The notes beneath the pieces are model-generated. The model was not told where the DNA came from and did not search any database. It worked only from the letters and a program-made list of their open reading frames with translations. Of a stretch of 64,000 nt of DNA, positions 1 to 7,419 are shown piece after piece. How positions within the stretch are numbered: position 1 is the first letter of the stretch; each line of letters starts with the position of its first letter. The position numbers were made by a program, and so were the translations under genes. The DNA is from CAZFDT01 sp964518335 (GTDB lineage: Bacteria > Planctomycetota > Phycisphaerae > Phycisphaerales > Phycisphaeraceae), in the NCBI GenBank assembly GCA_964518335.1, contig CAZFDT010000005.1, positions 1-64,000 on the forward strand, given 5' to 3'.

Positions 1-60
1 CGTTAGGGACACTTCTATCGAGACCTAGGAGGTCAGTTCTATCGAGCTACAACAATCGCC
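1..60. repeat. Short direct repeats, possible insertion-sequence end
   Basis: The 10-mer TTCTATCGAG occurs twice within about 30 bp (near 13-22 and 37-46), each copy preceded by a related GACA or GTCA. Repeated short blocks of this kind are typical of the ends of IS21-like elements, which is what I suspect, but the rest of the element would lie outside the window and no transposase is visible here. It may equally be a small regulatory repeat. Confidence 0.3.
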
Positions 61-176
61 CCGAGGCCGATCGCTCGGTAACTCGCTAGCCGGACCCTGT
101 GGCGGTTGTGACGTTCACCATGACAGCCGCATTTGACCTGCACCAGGGACGCCACTAAGCTTCTACCCCTACCGAT

Positions 177-250
<74 letters not shown>

Positions 251-295
251 TTAGAAGGTTGGTTGCAAACGCAACCGGCCCACCAGTTAACGCAG

Positions 296-323
296 AACGC
301 CGTCGAGACCACTCGGCGGCGTT
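296..323 (+). terminator. Hairpin terminator after tRNA-fMet
   Basis: AACGCCG and CGAG (296-307) pair with CTCG and CGGCGTT (312-323) around a 4-nt loop, with one T-G wobble, and the hairpin runs straight into a short T-rich stretch. A smaller hairpin, GGTTGC/GCAACC, lies just before it near 261-276. Position and strength fit termination of the tRNA transcript. Confidence 0.65.
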
Positions 324-539
324 TTCGCTTTCTACGCAGGGTGTTGGGAAAATCGCCGCTCTCGGCGGGTGTCTCTGATGGTCCGCACGACATAACCCGT
401 CCCGCCGCCGTCCACCCTTATCTCGCTCGATTTGCCTCGAAGTCTCTCGTTGTCTCTCGTCAACCCCGGCAGGGGTTATGAGGGGGTTGTCTCTGCATAG
501 CGGGCCGAACCAGGACCGTTACGACAAGGACCATCGACC
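324..539. other. Non-coding left junction
   Basis: I see no credible gene between the tRNA terminator and the promoter repeat. The stretch contains a doubled GTCTCTCGT-like sequence (around 441-460) and an AACCCC/GGGGTT inverted repeat (around 462-477). The left attachment site of the element should lie in or near this interval, but no matching copy is recognisable at the right end, so its exact position is unknown. Confidence 0.4.
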
Positions 540-592
540 AACCCACTTCCAGCGGTGATGACCACGCCTCACGGCATAGGTAACCCCTGACG
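540..592 (+). repeat. 53-bp direct repeat, left copy
   Basis: This sequence recurs at 2505-2557 with only two differences in 53 positions. Both copies end in the ACGGCATAGGTAACC motif. A shorter CAGGACCGTT match lies just upstream of each copy (about 511-520 and 2475-2484). The pair brackets the DUF488 operon exactly, so the operon was either inserted with duplication of its promoter or gained by recombination between repeats. Confidence 0.9.
570..587 (+). promoter_or_regulatory. Element motif, copy 1 (upstream of DUF488 gene)
   Basis: CACGGCATAGGTAACCCC lies 60 bp before the DUF488 start codon. The same core occurs at four other sites, always upstream of an element gene. It may be a promoter or an operator; no canonical -35 TTGACA is present at the usual distance. 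Confidence 0.5.
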
Positions 593-647
593 AATGATCG
601 CATGCCTCGACCCAGCGTCGCCTTGGCGTTGGACAGGAAAAACCAAC

Positions 648-1610
648 ATGACCGATAGAATGACTAGGCGAATGCCTCCGCGATCGGTGGTCGGCGTGGA
701 GAAAACATCCGAAGGAACAGGCAAAGGACAGCCACGACGCATGCTCTATCGACAGCGAGCCATCTTGTCCTTGATTCAGGAAGCTGGGGGGGAGGCATCG
801 CGCCTCGCAGTGACCAAGTGGGCGTTTCTGCTGCGCGAGGAGTACCCCAGCCGCGGTGGATCGTCGTTCTACCAGTTCCTCCCATACAAGTATGGACCCT
901 TTTCCTTCTGTCTTTTCCAGGAGGCATCTGCGTTGACGCGAGACGGCCTTCTGGTGGAACGCGGCCGCGACCGTTGGGCGATAACTGCCGCTGGTGCGCC
1001 CGCAGCTGACAAGGTTCGGCCGAGCGTATTGACAGACGTTCGCCGTGTCGTAAAAGCACACGCGACAAAATCCAGCACGGCGCTTGTCGACTATGTCTAC
1101 GAGCGGCACCCCTCCTATACGGTCAACAGTGAGATCCGTAAGCTCAGGCTGCGCACTGAAGCGGATGTGGCCGTGTACACGGCAGGCTACGAAGGGTTGC
1201 TCATCGACGGTTTTCTGAACGGTCTCATCCGAGAGGGCATTGCCCGTCTCATCGATGTTCGGAACAATCCAGTTTCTCGCCGCTACGGCTTTCACAAAAC
1301 TACCCTTGGACGTCTGTGCCGCAACGTTGGCATCGAGTACGTCCACTTCCCCGAACTCGGAATCATCAGCAGCGATCGGCAGGATCTTGATCTCCCCGGT
1401 GCTCGCAAGGCTCTTTTCGACGGGTACGCGAAGACGACCCTACGGAAGCAGACCGACGCCATCGACCGCGTCGCAGCACTTGTCGAGAGTGGTCCAAGCG
1501 TATTGGTTTGCATGGAAGCTTGCGCGAAGGACTGTCACCGATCGAGATTGGCCGAGCCGGTTGCCGCAAAGACGGGGCTGCCGGTTCGGCACCTGGAGTT
1601 GACCACATGA
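648..1610 (+). CDS. DUF488 protein with N-terminal SocA/DUF4065-like domain
   Basis: This is a soluble protein of about 320 residues. The N-terminal half (about residues 30-110) has the YKYGPFSF-type signature seen in DUF4065/SocA-like proteins. The C-terminal half (about 155-318) is a DUF488 domain, with TAGYEG, LIDVRNNP and a cysteine-rich CMEACAKDCHRSRLA end. DUF488 proteins have no settled enzymatic role. The start at 648 is preferred because of AGGAAAA upstream; an in-frame ATG at 594 lacks a binding site. The stop overlaps the next start (ATGA), so the two genes are probably coupled. The 53-bp repeats on both sides mark the pair as a cassette. A role in defence or nucleic-acid modification is inference from the context. 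Confidence 0.8.
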   Translation: MTDRMTRRMPPRSVVGVEKTSEGTGKGQPRRMLYRQRAILSLIQEAGGEASRLAVTKWAFLLREEYPSRGGSSFYQFLPYKYGPFSFCLFQEASALTRDGLLVERGRDRWAITAAGAPAADKVRPSVLTDVRRVVKAHATKSSTALVDYVYERHPSYTVNSEIRKLRLRTEADVAVYTAGYEGLLIDGFLNGLIREGIARLIDVRNNPVSRRYGFHKTTLGRLCRNVGIEYVHFPELGIISSDRQDLDLPGARKALFDGYAKTTLRKQTDAIDRVAALVESGPSVLVCMEACAKDCHRSRLAEPVAAKTGLPVRHLELTT

Positions 1611-2422
1611 CGGTCGTGCCGCTCCGGGTCCTGATCACGGTCAAGACTTACCCGATCCCGTCTGCTAAGTACGACGAGCTCGTATGCACGGCGGGAGTCA
1701 GCCCCACAGGCGATTTCATCCGTCTATACCCGATCCGGTTCCGCGATCTCCCGTTCAGCCAGCAATATCGCAAGTATCAATGGATTCAGGTTGACGCTGA
1801 GAAGCATACTGGGCGGGACACGCGAAAAGAGAGTTGGCGACCGCGTGCAGAAACGCTGAAGATTCTGGGCGAGAAGATCGATACGAGCGGCAACTGGGCT
1901 GAGCGAAGTAAATTCGCGCTGGCGAACCGGGCTCCGTCGATGGAGGCTCTATACGACCGCCAGAGAGAGGACAACACGTCGCTGGGGGTGATCCGTCCAC
2001 GCGAGGTCTTCGATCTTGAAATCTCGGCGGATGCAGATGACTGGAAGCCCAAGTTTAAGGAGGCGCTGCGCCAGCAGCGGCTGTGGGACGATCGAACCGC
2101 GACATGCGAACCGCCACGGAAGGTGCCTTGGAAGTTCCACTACCGATTCCGGTGCGACGACCACCGGTGCAAGGGAAATCACCGGATGATGATCGAGGAC
2201 TGGGAGGCCGGCGCGCTCTACTGGAAGTGCGTTGACAAAGGCGATAGTCCGGCCGCCGCTGCTGCCAAGGTAAAGCAGAAGTTCCTGGGTCAGATGTGCG
2301 CCCCGGAGATCGACACGCATTTCTTCGTCGGAACCGTTCTCGGTCATGGAACTTGGGTGACCATTGGCGTTTTCTGGCCGCGTAAGGAAGGTTTCGGCCC
2401 GCTCTTCGAAGGCACGCGCTAA
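1607..2422 (+). CDS. Conserved partner of DUF488 protein, function unknown
   Basis: This 271-residue protein starts on the ATGA overlap with the DUF488 gene. The N-terminus (ITVKTYPIPS...GDFIRLYPIRFR) is compact and hydrophobic. The middle carries a Cys/His cluster (C-x4-C and nearby His, followed by DWEAGALYWKC), which could bind zinc. The C-terminus (THFFVGTVLGH...FWP) looks like a beta-strand region. There is no signal peptide or membrane segment. I do not recognise an enzyme family. Constant pairing with a DUF488 protein would be expected if the two form a complex. Confidence 0.75.
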   Translation: MTVVPLRVLITVKTYPIPSAKYDELVCTAGVSPTGDFIRLYPIRFRDLPFSQQYRKYQWIQVDAEKHTGRDTRKESWRPRAETLKILGEKIDTSGNWAERSKFALANRAPSMEALYDRQREDNTSLGVIRPREVFDLEISADADDWKPKFKEALRQQRLWDDRTATCEPPRKVPWKFHYRFRCDDHRCKGNHRMMIEDWEAGALYWKCVDKGDSPAAAAAKVKQKFLGQMCAPEIDTHFFVGTVLGHGTWVTIGVFWPRKEGFGPLFEGTR

Positions 2423-2504
2423 GCGCCCGTGACTGTGCTCAGCAACGGCTCTGTCGCTTCGTAGGTGCTCCTAATCAGGACCGTTGCGCCGGCGAGCTTG
2501 TCGC

Positions 2505-2557
2505 AACCCATTTCCAGCGGTGATGACCACGCCCCACGGCATAGGTAACCCCTGACG
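2505..2557 (+). repeat. 53-bp direct repeat, right copy
   Basis: 51 of 53 positions are identical to 540-592. It lies between the DUF488 operon and the recombinase module and supplies the motif upstream of the 2595 gene. It is probably the ancestral or duplicated promoter of the recombinase module. Confidence 0.9.
2535..2552 (+). promoter_or_regulatory. Element motif, copy 2 (upstream of recombinase module)
   Basis: CACGGCATAGGTAACCCC lies 43 bp before the start codon at 2595. It is identical in core to copy 1 and closely matches copy 3 at 19940. Confidence 0.5.
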
Positions 2558-2594
2558 GCACTTCGCATTCCGCGAACCCGTCGGGAGCACGCCG

Positions 2595-2780
2595 ATGGTC
2601 TCGACCCGAAACCCCGACACGATGACCGAACCGGAGCGCCGGGCGGAGATCACGGCGCTGCTGACGCGGGCGTTGGTGCGCCGCGTCCGTCAGATTCGGG
2701 CCGAGTCATTGACCCCAAAAGAAGCCCTTGATCTTTCCTCGGAAACGAGGCTCAGTGTGGCAAAGCGGCCCGCTGGTTAA
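2595..2780 (+). CDS. Small basic protein of the recombinase module
   Basis: This is a 61-residue protein rich in Arg and Glu (MTEPERRAEIT..LVRRVRQIRAE), probably mostly helical. GGGAGC upstream supports the ATG at 2595; a second in-frame ATG at 2622 is possible. It precedes the DUF2924 gene by about 50 bp and follows motif copy 2. The function is unknown; a DNA-binding accessory of the recombinase is possible. Confidence 0.65.
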   Translation: MVSTRNPDTMTEPERRAEITALLTRALVRRVRQIRAESLTPKEALDLSSETRLSVAKRPAG

Positions 2781-2831
2781 CGGCCGCGTCTCTCGCCCCC
2801 CCGGAAGCTCTGAAAAAGCACAAGGAGCCAT

Positions 2832-3344
2832 ATGACCACACACCTCGCCACCGAGATTGACGACCTGCAGAGCATGACCACCGGCGAGTTGGCCGAGCGG
2901 TACGAGGAACTGCACGGCCAGCCCTGCCGAACCCGCCACCGGGCTTACCTGATCCGCAAGATCGCCTGGCGGATCCAGGCCAACGCCGAGGGCGACCTCT
3001 CCGAACGGGCGCGGAAGCGTGCCGCCGAGTTGGCCGACGACGCTGAGGTCCGAGTCATGGCCCCCAAGACAATGATCTGCCCACCGCAGCCGCCCGACGC
3101 CCCCACGGTCACACGCAAGGTCCCAGACGCCCACCCGTCCGATCCTCGGCTTCCCTCGCCCGGGTCCGCCATCGTCCGCCAGTACAAGGGAAAAACCATC
3201 CGTGTGGTCGTGCTCGAAGATGACAGAGGCTTTGAGTACCAGGGCGACCGCTACCGCACGCTCTCGGCCGTGGCCAAGCAGATCACCGGCAGCCACATCA
3301 ACGGGTTCCGGTTCTTCCGGCTCCAGAACGGGGGCCGACGATGA
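2832..3344 (+). CDS. DUF2924 family protein
   Basis: This 170-residue protein matches the DUF2924 style: an N-terminal helical part (LAERYEELHGQPCRTRHRAYLIRKIAWRIQ, about residues 19-48), a Pro-rich middle, and a C-terminal part with YKGKTIRVVVL and S..A..ITGSHINGFRFF. The last segment resembles DNA-binding modules that recognise phage or mobile-element DNA. DUF2924 genes are commonly found next to large serine recombinases, as here. AAGGAG lies just upstream of the start, and the stop overlaps the recombinase start (ATGA). Confidence 0.88.
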   Translation: MTTHLATEIDDLQSMTTGELAERYEELHGQPCRTRHRAYLIRKIAWRIQANAEGDLSERARKRAAELADDAEVRVMAPKTMICPPQPPDAPTVTRKVPDAHPSDPRLPSPGSAIVRQYKGKTIRVVVLEDDRGFEYQGDRYRTLSAVAKQITGSHINGFRFFRLQNGGRR

Positions 3345-4921
3345 GCCGACGCAGCCCCAAGACCAACGGCAAACCCGAGTCTCCGATCATCCGGTGTGCG
3401 ATCTATACCCGCAAGTCCAGCGAGGAGGGCCTCGACCAGGAGTTCAACTCGCTCGACGCCCAGCGCGAGAGTGCCGAAGCGTTCATCGCCAGCCAGAAGG
3501 CCGAGGGCTGGGTGACGCTGCCCGAGCAGTACAACGACGGAGGGTATTCGGGCGGTAGCATGGAGCGTCCGGCGCTCGACCGCCTGCTCCGCGACATCAC
3601 TTCTGGAGGGATCGACTGCGTGGTGGTTTACAAGGTCGATCGTCTGAGCCGTTCGCTACTGGACTTCTCCCGGATCATGGAGACGTTCGAGAACCACGGC
3701 GTGTCTTTCGTCTCGGTCACCCAGCAGTTCAACACGACACACTCGATGGGCCGGCTGACGCTCAACATCCTGCTCAGCTTTGCCCAGTTCGAGCGCGAGA
3801 TCATCGGCGAGCGCATCCGCGACAAGATCGCGGCCCAGAAACGCAAGGGCAAGTGGGCCGGAGGGGTGCCCGTCCTGGGCTACGACGTCGACCGGTCCAC
3901 GGCCAGCCCCCACCTGGTGGTCAACGCCAAGGAGGCCGCCCACGTCCGCGAGATCTTCCGGATGTATCTCGACAAGGGGTCGCTGCTGCCCGTGGTCAGC
4001 GAGCTGGCCCGCAAGACCTGGGTCAACAAGCGCCGCATAACCAAGAAGGGCAAGAAGTTGGGTGGACGCCCGTTCGACAAGGCCACGCTCTACATGCTGC
4101 TGACCAACCCGGTGCTCACCGGCAAGATCAAGCATAAGGACGACATCTACGACGGCGAGCACGAGGCGATCATCGACCAGGACCTCTTCGACGAAGTTCA
4201 GCGCCAGCTCAAGGTGAACGGGCGCACGGGCGGTGCCGAGGTCCGCAATCAATACGGGGCGATTCTCCGCGGGCTGCTGCGGTGCAAGACCTGCGGGACC
4301 GCGATGACCCACACCTTCAGCGGCAAGCACAAGAAGAACTTTTACCGCTACTACCGCTGCACACGGGCGATCAAGAGCGGGCGCGGCTCCTGCTCGGTCG
4401 GCACCCTTCCCGCCTCGGAGATCGAGCGGGTGGTGGTCGACGAGGTTCGCGGTCTGGCCACGGACAAGGCCCTCTTAACCCAAGTGCTGGCGGACGCCCA
4501 CACGGTCATCGACGCAGAACTGGCGGGCCTACGCCGCGACCGCGACGACCTGCGCAACGAGGCGAAACGCCACCACATGGAGCTTCGGAAGCTCATCGCC
4601 GAGGGCAAGACCTTGCCCGATGTGACGAATCGCATTGCGGACCTGCACCAGCTGACCGCCGAGGCCGACCGTCGCCTGCCCGAGTTGGAGGCTGCAATCG
4701 CCGACCTTGAAAGCGAAGCCGTCACCCAGGCCGAGGCTCAAGCCGTCTTCGCGGACTTCGACAACCTGTGGGAGGGCCTAATCCCCCGTGAGCAGGCTCG
4801 CCTGCTCAAGCTGCTATTGTCCTCGGTGGACTATGACGGCGCCGCCGGCACCGTGTCCGTCACCTTCCGCCCGACGAGCATCCGCTCGCTAATCAACCGT
4901 AAACTGGAGGAGGCCGCGTGA
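3341..4921 (+). CDS. Large serine recombinase (integrase)
   Basis: This 526-residue protein should carry out site-specific integration and excision of the element. The resolvase catalytic domain (about residues 17-160) has YTRKSS with Ser26 as the likely nucleophile, plus VYKVDRLSRSLLDF and FAQFEREIIGERI. A recombinase domain (about 170-290) and a zinc beta-ribbon (CKTCG...CTRA..GRGSC, about 310-350) follow. The C-terminus (about 390-460) is a coiled coil, as in large serine integrases. The gene is coupled to its neighbours on both sides by stop/start overlaps. Length and domain order are complete, so it is probably functional. Confidence 0.94.
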   Translation: MSRRSPKTNGKPESPIIRCAIYTRKSSEEGLDQEFNSLDAQRESAEAFIASQKAEGWVTLPEQYNDGGYSGGSMERPALDRLLRDITSGGIDCVVVYKVDRLSRSLLDFSRIMETFENHGVSFVSVTQQFNTTHSMGRLTLNILLSFAQFEREIIGERIRDKIAAQKRKGKWAGGVPVLGYDVDRSTASPHLVVNAKEAAHVREIFRMYLDKGSLLPVVSELARKTWVNKRRITKKGKKLGGRPFDKATLYMLLTNPVLTGKIKHKDDIYDGEHEAIIDQDLFDEVQRQLKVNGRTGGAEVRNQYGAILRGLLRCKTCGTAMTHTFSGKHKKNFYRYYRCTRAIKSGRGSCSVGTLPASEIERVVVDEVRGLATDKALLTQVLADAHTVIDAELAGLRRDRDDLRNEAKRHHMELRKLIAEGKTLPDVTNRIADLHQLTAEADRRLPELEAAIADLESEAVTQAEAQAVFADFDNLWEGLIPREQARLLKLLLSSVDYDGAAGTVSVTFRPTSIRSLINRKLEEAA

Positions 4922-5313
4922 CTACAGTCACCAAGCAGATCCACTTCGTCGTCAAGGGCAACCGGAAACGAGCTATCGACGGACCTGCCCCCGCCGTACG
5001 TGAACCTGCAGGTCGGACCCCCCGTGTCGCCAAGCTGATGGCACTCGCGATCCGTTTTGACCATCTACTGCATACCGGCAAAGTCCACGACATGTCCGAG
5101 CTGGCCCGCCTCACCCACGTCACCCAGCCCCGCATGACGCAGATAATGAACTTGCTGCATCTCGCTCCGGATATTCAGGAATACATTCTGCACATGCCAC
5201 CCGTCCCCGAGGGGCGTGATCCGATTACCGAACGGCATCTCCGGAAAATCATCGCGTACAGTTCATGGGCAGCCCAGCGTCTGCTATGGGAGCAAGTTAA
5301 TACTGTCCTGTGA
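4918..5313 (+). CDS. HTH protein of the recombinase module
   Basis: A 131-residue basic protein starts with GTG on a GTGA overlap with the recombinase stop. Residues about 50-90 (LARLTHVTQPRMTQIMNLLHLAPDIQEYIL) form a helix-turn-helix of the ParB/KorB kind, followed by RHLRKI. It may bind att-site DNA, regulate the module or direct recombination; none of this is shown by sequence alone. Its end overlaps the convergent tcmP gene by 17 bp. Confidence 0.8.
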   Translation: MTTVTKQIHFVVKGNRKRAIDGPAPAVREPAGRTPRVAKLMALAIRFDHLLHTGKVHDMSELARLTHVTQPRMTQIMNLLHLAPDIQEYILHMPPVPEGRDPITERHLRKIIAYSSWAAQRLLWEQVNTVL

Positions 5314-6457
5314 ACAAGCCTCCTTGCTCAGTCTTGCATGGCATTTCTACCTTCACAATCATGCTGGGATATTCTTTGAATGATCCTCCCCGGCGCCCAG
5401 TGGGCGCATCAACCACGCACAACTGCCGCGCCTTCTCCATTGTTCCGAAAGCCTGGTAATACTTGCACGCGGGGGTATTGACTAGCGCATACTCCTGAAG
5501 CTGTTGCACCGATAGTGTCCTTCCCTTGAGCGCAGTCACAAGGTCCTCAGCAAGAGCTTCATCGTGGTACTCGAATAAGGAGCTCCGCTCTGACGCGATC
5601 TTGTCTGAGAATTCGAAGCCTCCGGAACGATCTACAGACCACATGGCCTTCTTCATCTCCTCCAAACCACGAATATTGTTTGTGCAGAAAAACAGCCAGT
5701 AGATCACTCTGTGGTCCGGTCCACGCATTGCGAACGGATACGCATACTTCGCACCGCCCCTTGATCGTAGAGCATCGAGATAGATCGCTCGGAATCGATT
5801 CTCCCTTTCATGTCCGGCTAGAGTAAGGACCTCTCTCCATTCGTCGCCGCCAAAGGCTTTGGTGATACCGATATGCTTGGATACATCAGACATGAATGGA
5901 TGTAAAAGGTTCCAGTTCAGGTAGGAGAAGGTTTCGCAAACATCGTTCTTCAAGATTACCTGGATGAGGTCCATGGAGAACGACGAGTACCCGAATTGAT
6001 CCAGGAAGAAGAACGCTGGCCCTAGTGACTGGCCACGATTACGACACTCCGTGATCAGCGAACGAACCTCTTCTTCGCAATCTCCCTCGACAGGATCGAC
6101 AATGTTGAGTCGATTCGAGCCAACCAGCTTTTCCTTCTTCTCGCAGATGAGCTTTCGCAGGTGAGACGCGCGGTCAGAGCGCTTCTCGATCAGTCGAACT
6201 TCAATTGGACAGGCGAACTGACTCGCATGATTGGCAACGACATCAATCGGGATCTGCGGGCTCCCCGGAATATTGTCCTCATACTCACCAGCCCCCGCGA
6301 ATCCGTCGACGTACAGGAGACGTTGGCTGCTCCGCCCGAGCTTGACGGCCTGCCGGTCGAGAATCGTAAGCCAGCGTTGGAGATACGCCTTTAGTATCGA
6401 ATGCTTCGCTTTTGTATGCGGGCATGCGCGATAGATCGTGGACTTCGGGTCGCTCAT
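5297..6457 (-). CDS. tcmP: Three-Cys-motif partner protein TcmP
   Basis: This 386-residue protein matches the TcmP family. HTKAKHSILKAYLQRWLTIL and LLYVDGFAGAGEYE near the N-terminus form a methyltransferase-like nucleotide-binding loop, followed by FFFLDQFGYSSFSMDLI. TcmP proteins are defined by their association with a neighbour that carries a three-cysteine motif, and that neighbour is present here. The start at 6457 overlaps the stop of the upstream gene (ATGA). The local base composition is lower in GC than the phage genes, consistent with separate acquisition. Biochemical activity is unknown; DNA or RNA modification is the likely guess. Confidence 0.88.
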   Translation of the reverse strand: MSDPKSTIYRACPHTKAKHSILKAYLQRWLTILDRQAVKLGRSSQRLLYVDGFAGAGEYEDNIPGSPQIPIDVVANHASQFACPIEVRLIEKRSDRASHLRKLICEKKEKLVGSNRLNIVDPVEGDCEEEVRSLITECRNRGQSLGPAFFFLDQFGYSSFSMDLIQVILKNDVCETFSYLNWNLLHPFMSDVSKHIGITKAFGGDEWREVLTLAGHERENRFRAIYLDALRSRGGAKYAYPFAMRGPDHRVIYWLFFCTNNIRGLEEMKKAMWSVDRSGGFEFSDKIASERSSLFEYHDEALAEDLVTALKGRTLSVQQLQEYALVNTPACKYYQAFGTMEKARQLCVVDAPTGRRGGSFKEYPSMIVKVEMPCKTEQGGLFTGQY

Positions 6458-7248
6458 GAAGTAACCCCCGTTGTAACAGTTCCAGCCGGCATCTCGTCCC
6501 AAGTCCTGCCGTCGAGCACGCGGCCGGCTAGCCCTTTGGCAACGCCACCCCACTGCTTAAAGAAAAATGGAATCCCTCTGTCAACACATCGGTCTCGAAT
6601 CTGCCTGACCCAATCCGGTTCCATCGGTCGCGAGCCAGGTCCCGACTCTCCTCCAACGATCACCCAGTGCATTCCTGCTATGGGTAGCCGTGGAATAGGG
6701 CCGAGCAGTGGCTCGACAGACAGAAACTTCACCTTGGCTCCAGTCCCTCGAAGTTCCCGAACCCGCTGTGTGACATGGTGATTCTCGACGCTCGTTCCCA
6801 TCCATATGTTCGAACTCCAGGCGAGCTCGGCAGATAACTCGCGAGCTCGTTCGGGGCGCTTGGTCAAGACTTGAAAGGTGTGTTGAGGGCAGTCGTTCAT
6901 AGTTGTGAAGACAGTCTGGATGAACGCCAGAGGCACGTCCTCATGAAAGAGATCGCTCATCGAGTTCACAAAGATCACCCGCGGCGATCGCCAGGCACGA
7001 GGTGTGTCGACGGCGGCCTCATCGAGGAAGACGTCGCCGTTCCACCTGCCCCGTTTGTTGATCACATGGAGATAGCCAGCCTTCTTTCCCGGATTTCGCC
7101 CCGCTTCGATGTCAGCGGTCGCCATCGCCGCCAGTCGCTTCGACATCCGCTCGGCATAACAGTTGGCACAGCCGGCGCTGACCTTACGGCACCCGATGAC
7201 GGGGTTCCATGTGGCTTCGGTCCACTCGATCGTCGATGCTTGGGCCAT
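6454..7248 (-). CDS. DUF5131 (phage Gp37/Gp68-like) three-Cys protein
   Basis: The 264-residue protein begins STIEWTEATWNPVIGC and carries Cys20, Cys27 and Cys30 (C-x6-C-x2-C), a radical-SAM-like iron-sulfur motif. VIFVNSMSDLFHEDVP, VLTKRPERA, IWMGTSVEN, FLSVEPLLG, WVIVGGESG and PFFFKQWGG are hallmark blocks of the family. It is the first gene of a two-gene leftward operon with tcmP and is divergent from hsdM. The pair occurs in phages and defence islands; the substrate is unknown. Confidence 0.93.
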   Translation of the reverse strand: MAQASTIEWTEATWNPVIGCRKVSAGCANCYAERMSKRLAAMATADIEAGRNPGKKAGYLHVINKRGRWNGDVFLDEAAVDTPRAWRSPRVIFVNSMSDLFHEDVPLAFIQTVFTTMNDCPQHTFQVLTKRPERARELSAELAWSSNIWMGTSVENHHVTQRVRELRGTGAKVKFLSVEPLLGPIPRLPIAGMHWVIVGGESGPGSRPMEPDWVRQIRDRCVDRGIPFFFKQWGGVAKGLAGRVLDGRTWDEMPAGTVTTGVTS

Positions 7249-7419
7249 TCAAATCTCCAGGGGGCATTCCAGGCACAAGCCTACGGCACCATGGGCCGCT
7301 CGCAGGGTAGCGGTTACCTTTCGTACGGGTCCGACGATGGGGGATTGCATCCGCCCGACCCGCTGGTTATGATTATATCGTACACCGTTCAGTTGACGCG
7401 AACAAGGGGTTTCCCTGGT
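7249..7419. promoter_or_regulatory. Divergent promoter region, DUF5131 versus hsdM
   Basis: A 171-bp non-coding interval separates two divergent operons and should hold both promoters. ATTATATCG at about 7371-7379, within GGTTATGATTATATCGTAC, is a plausible -10 region for hsdM. I cannot identify a specific operator. Confidence 0.4.
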
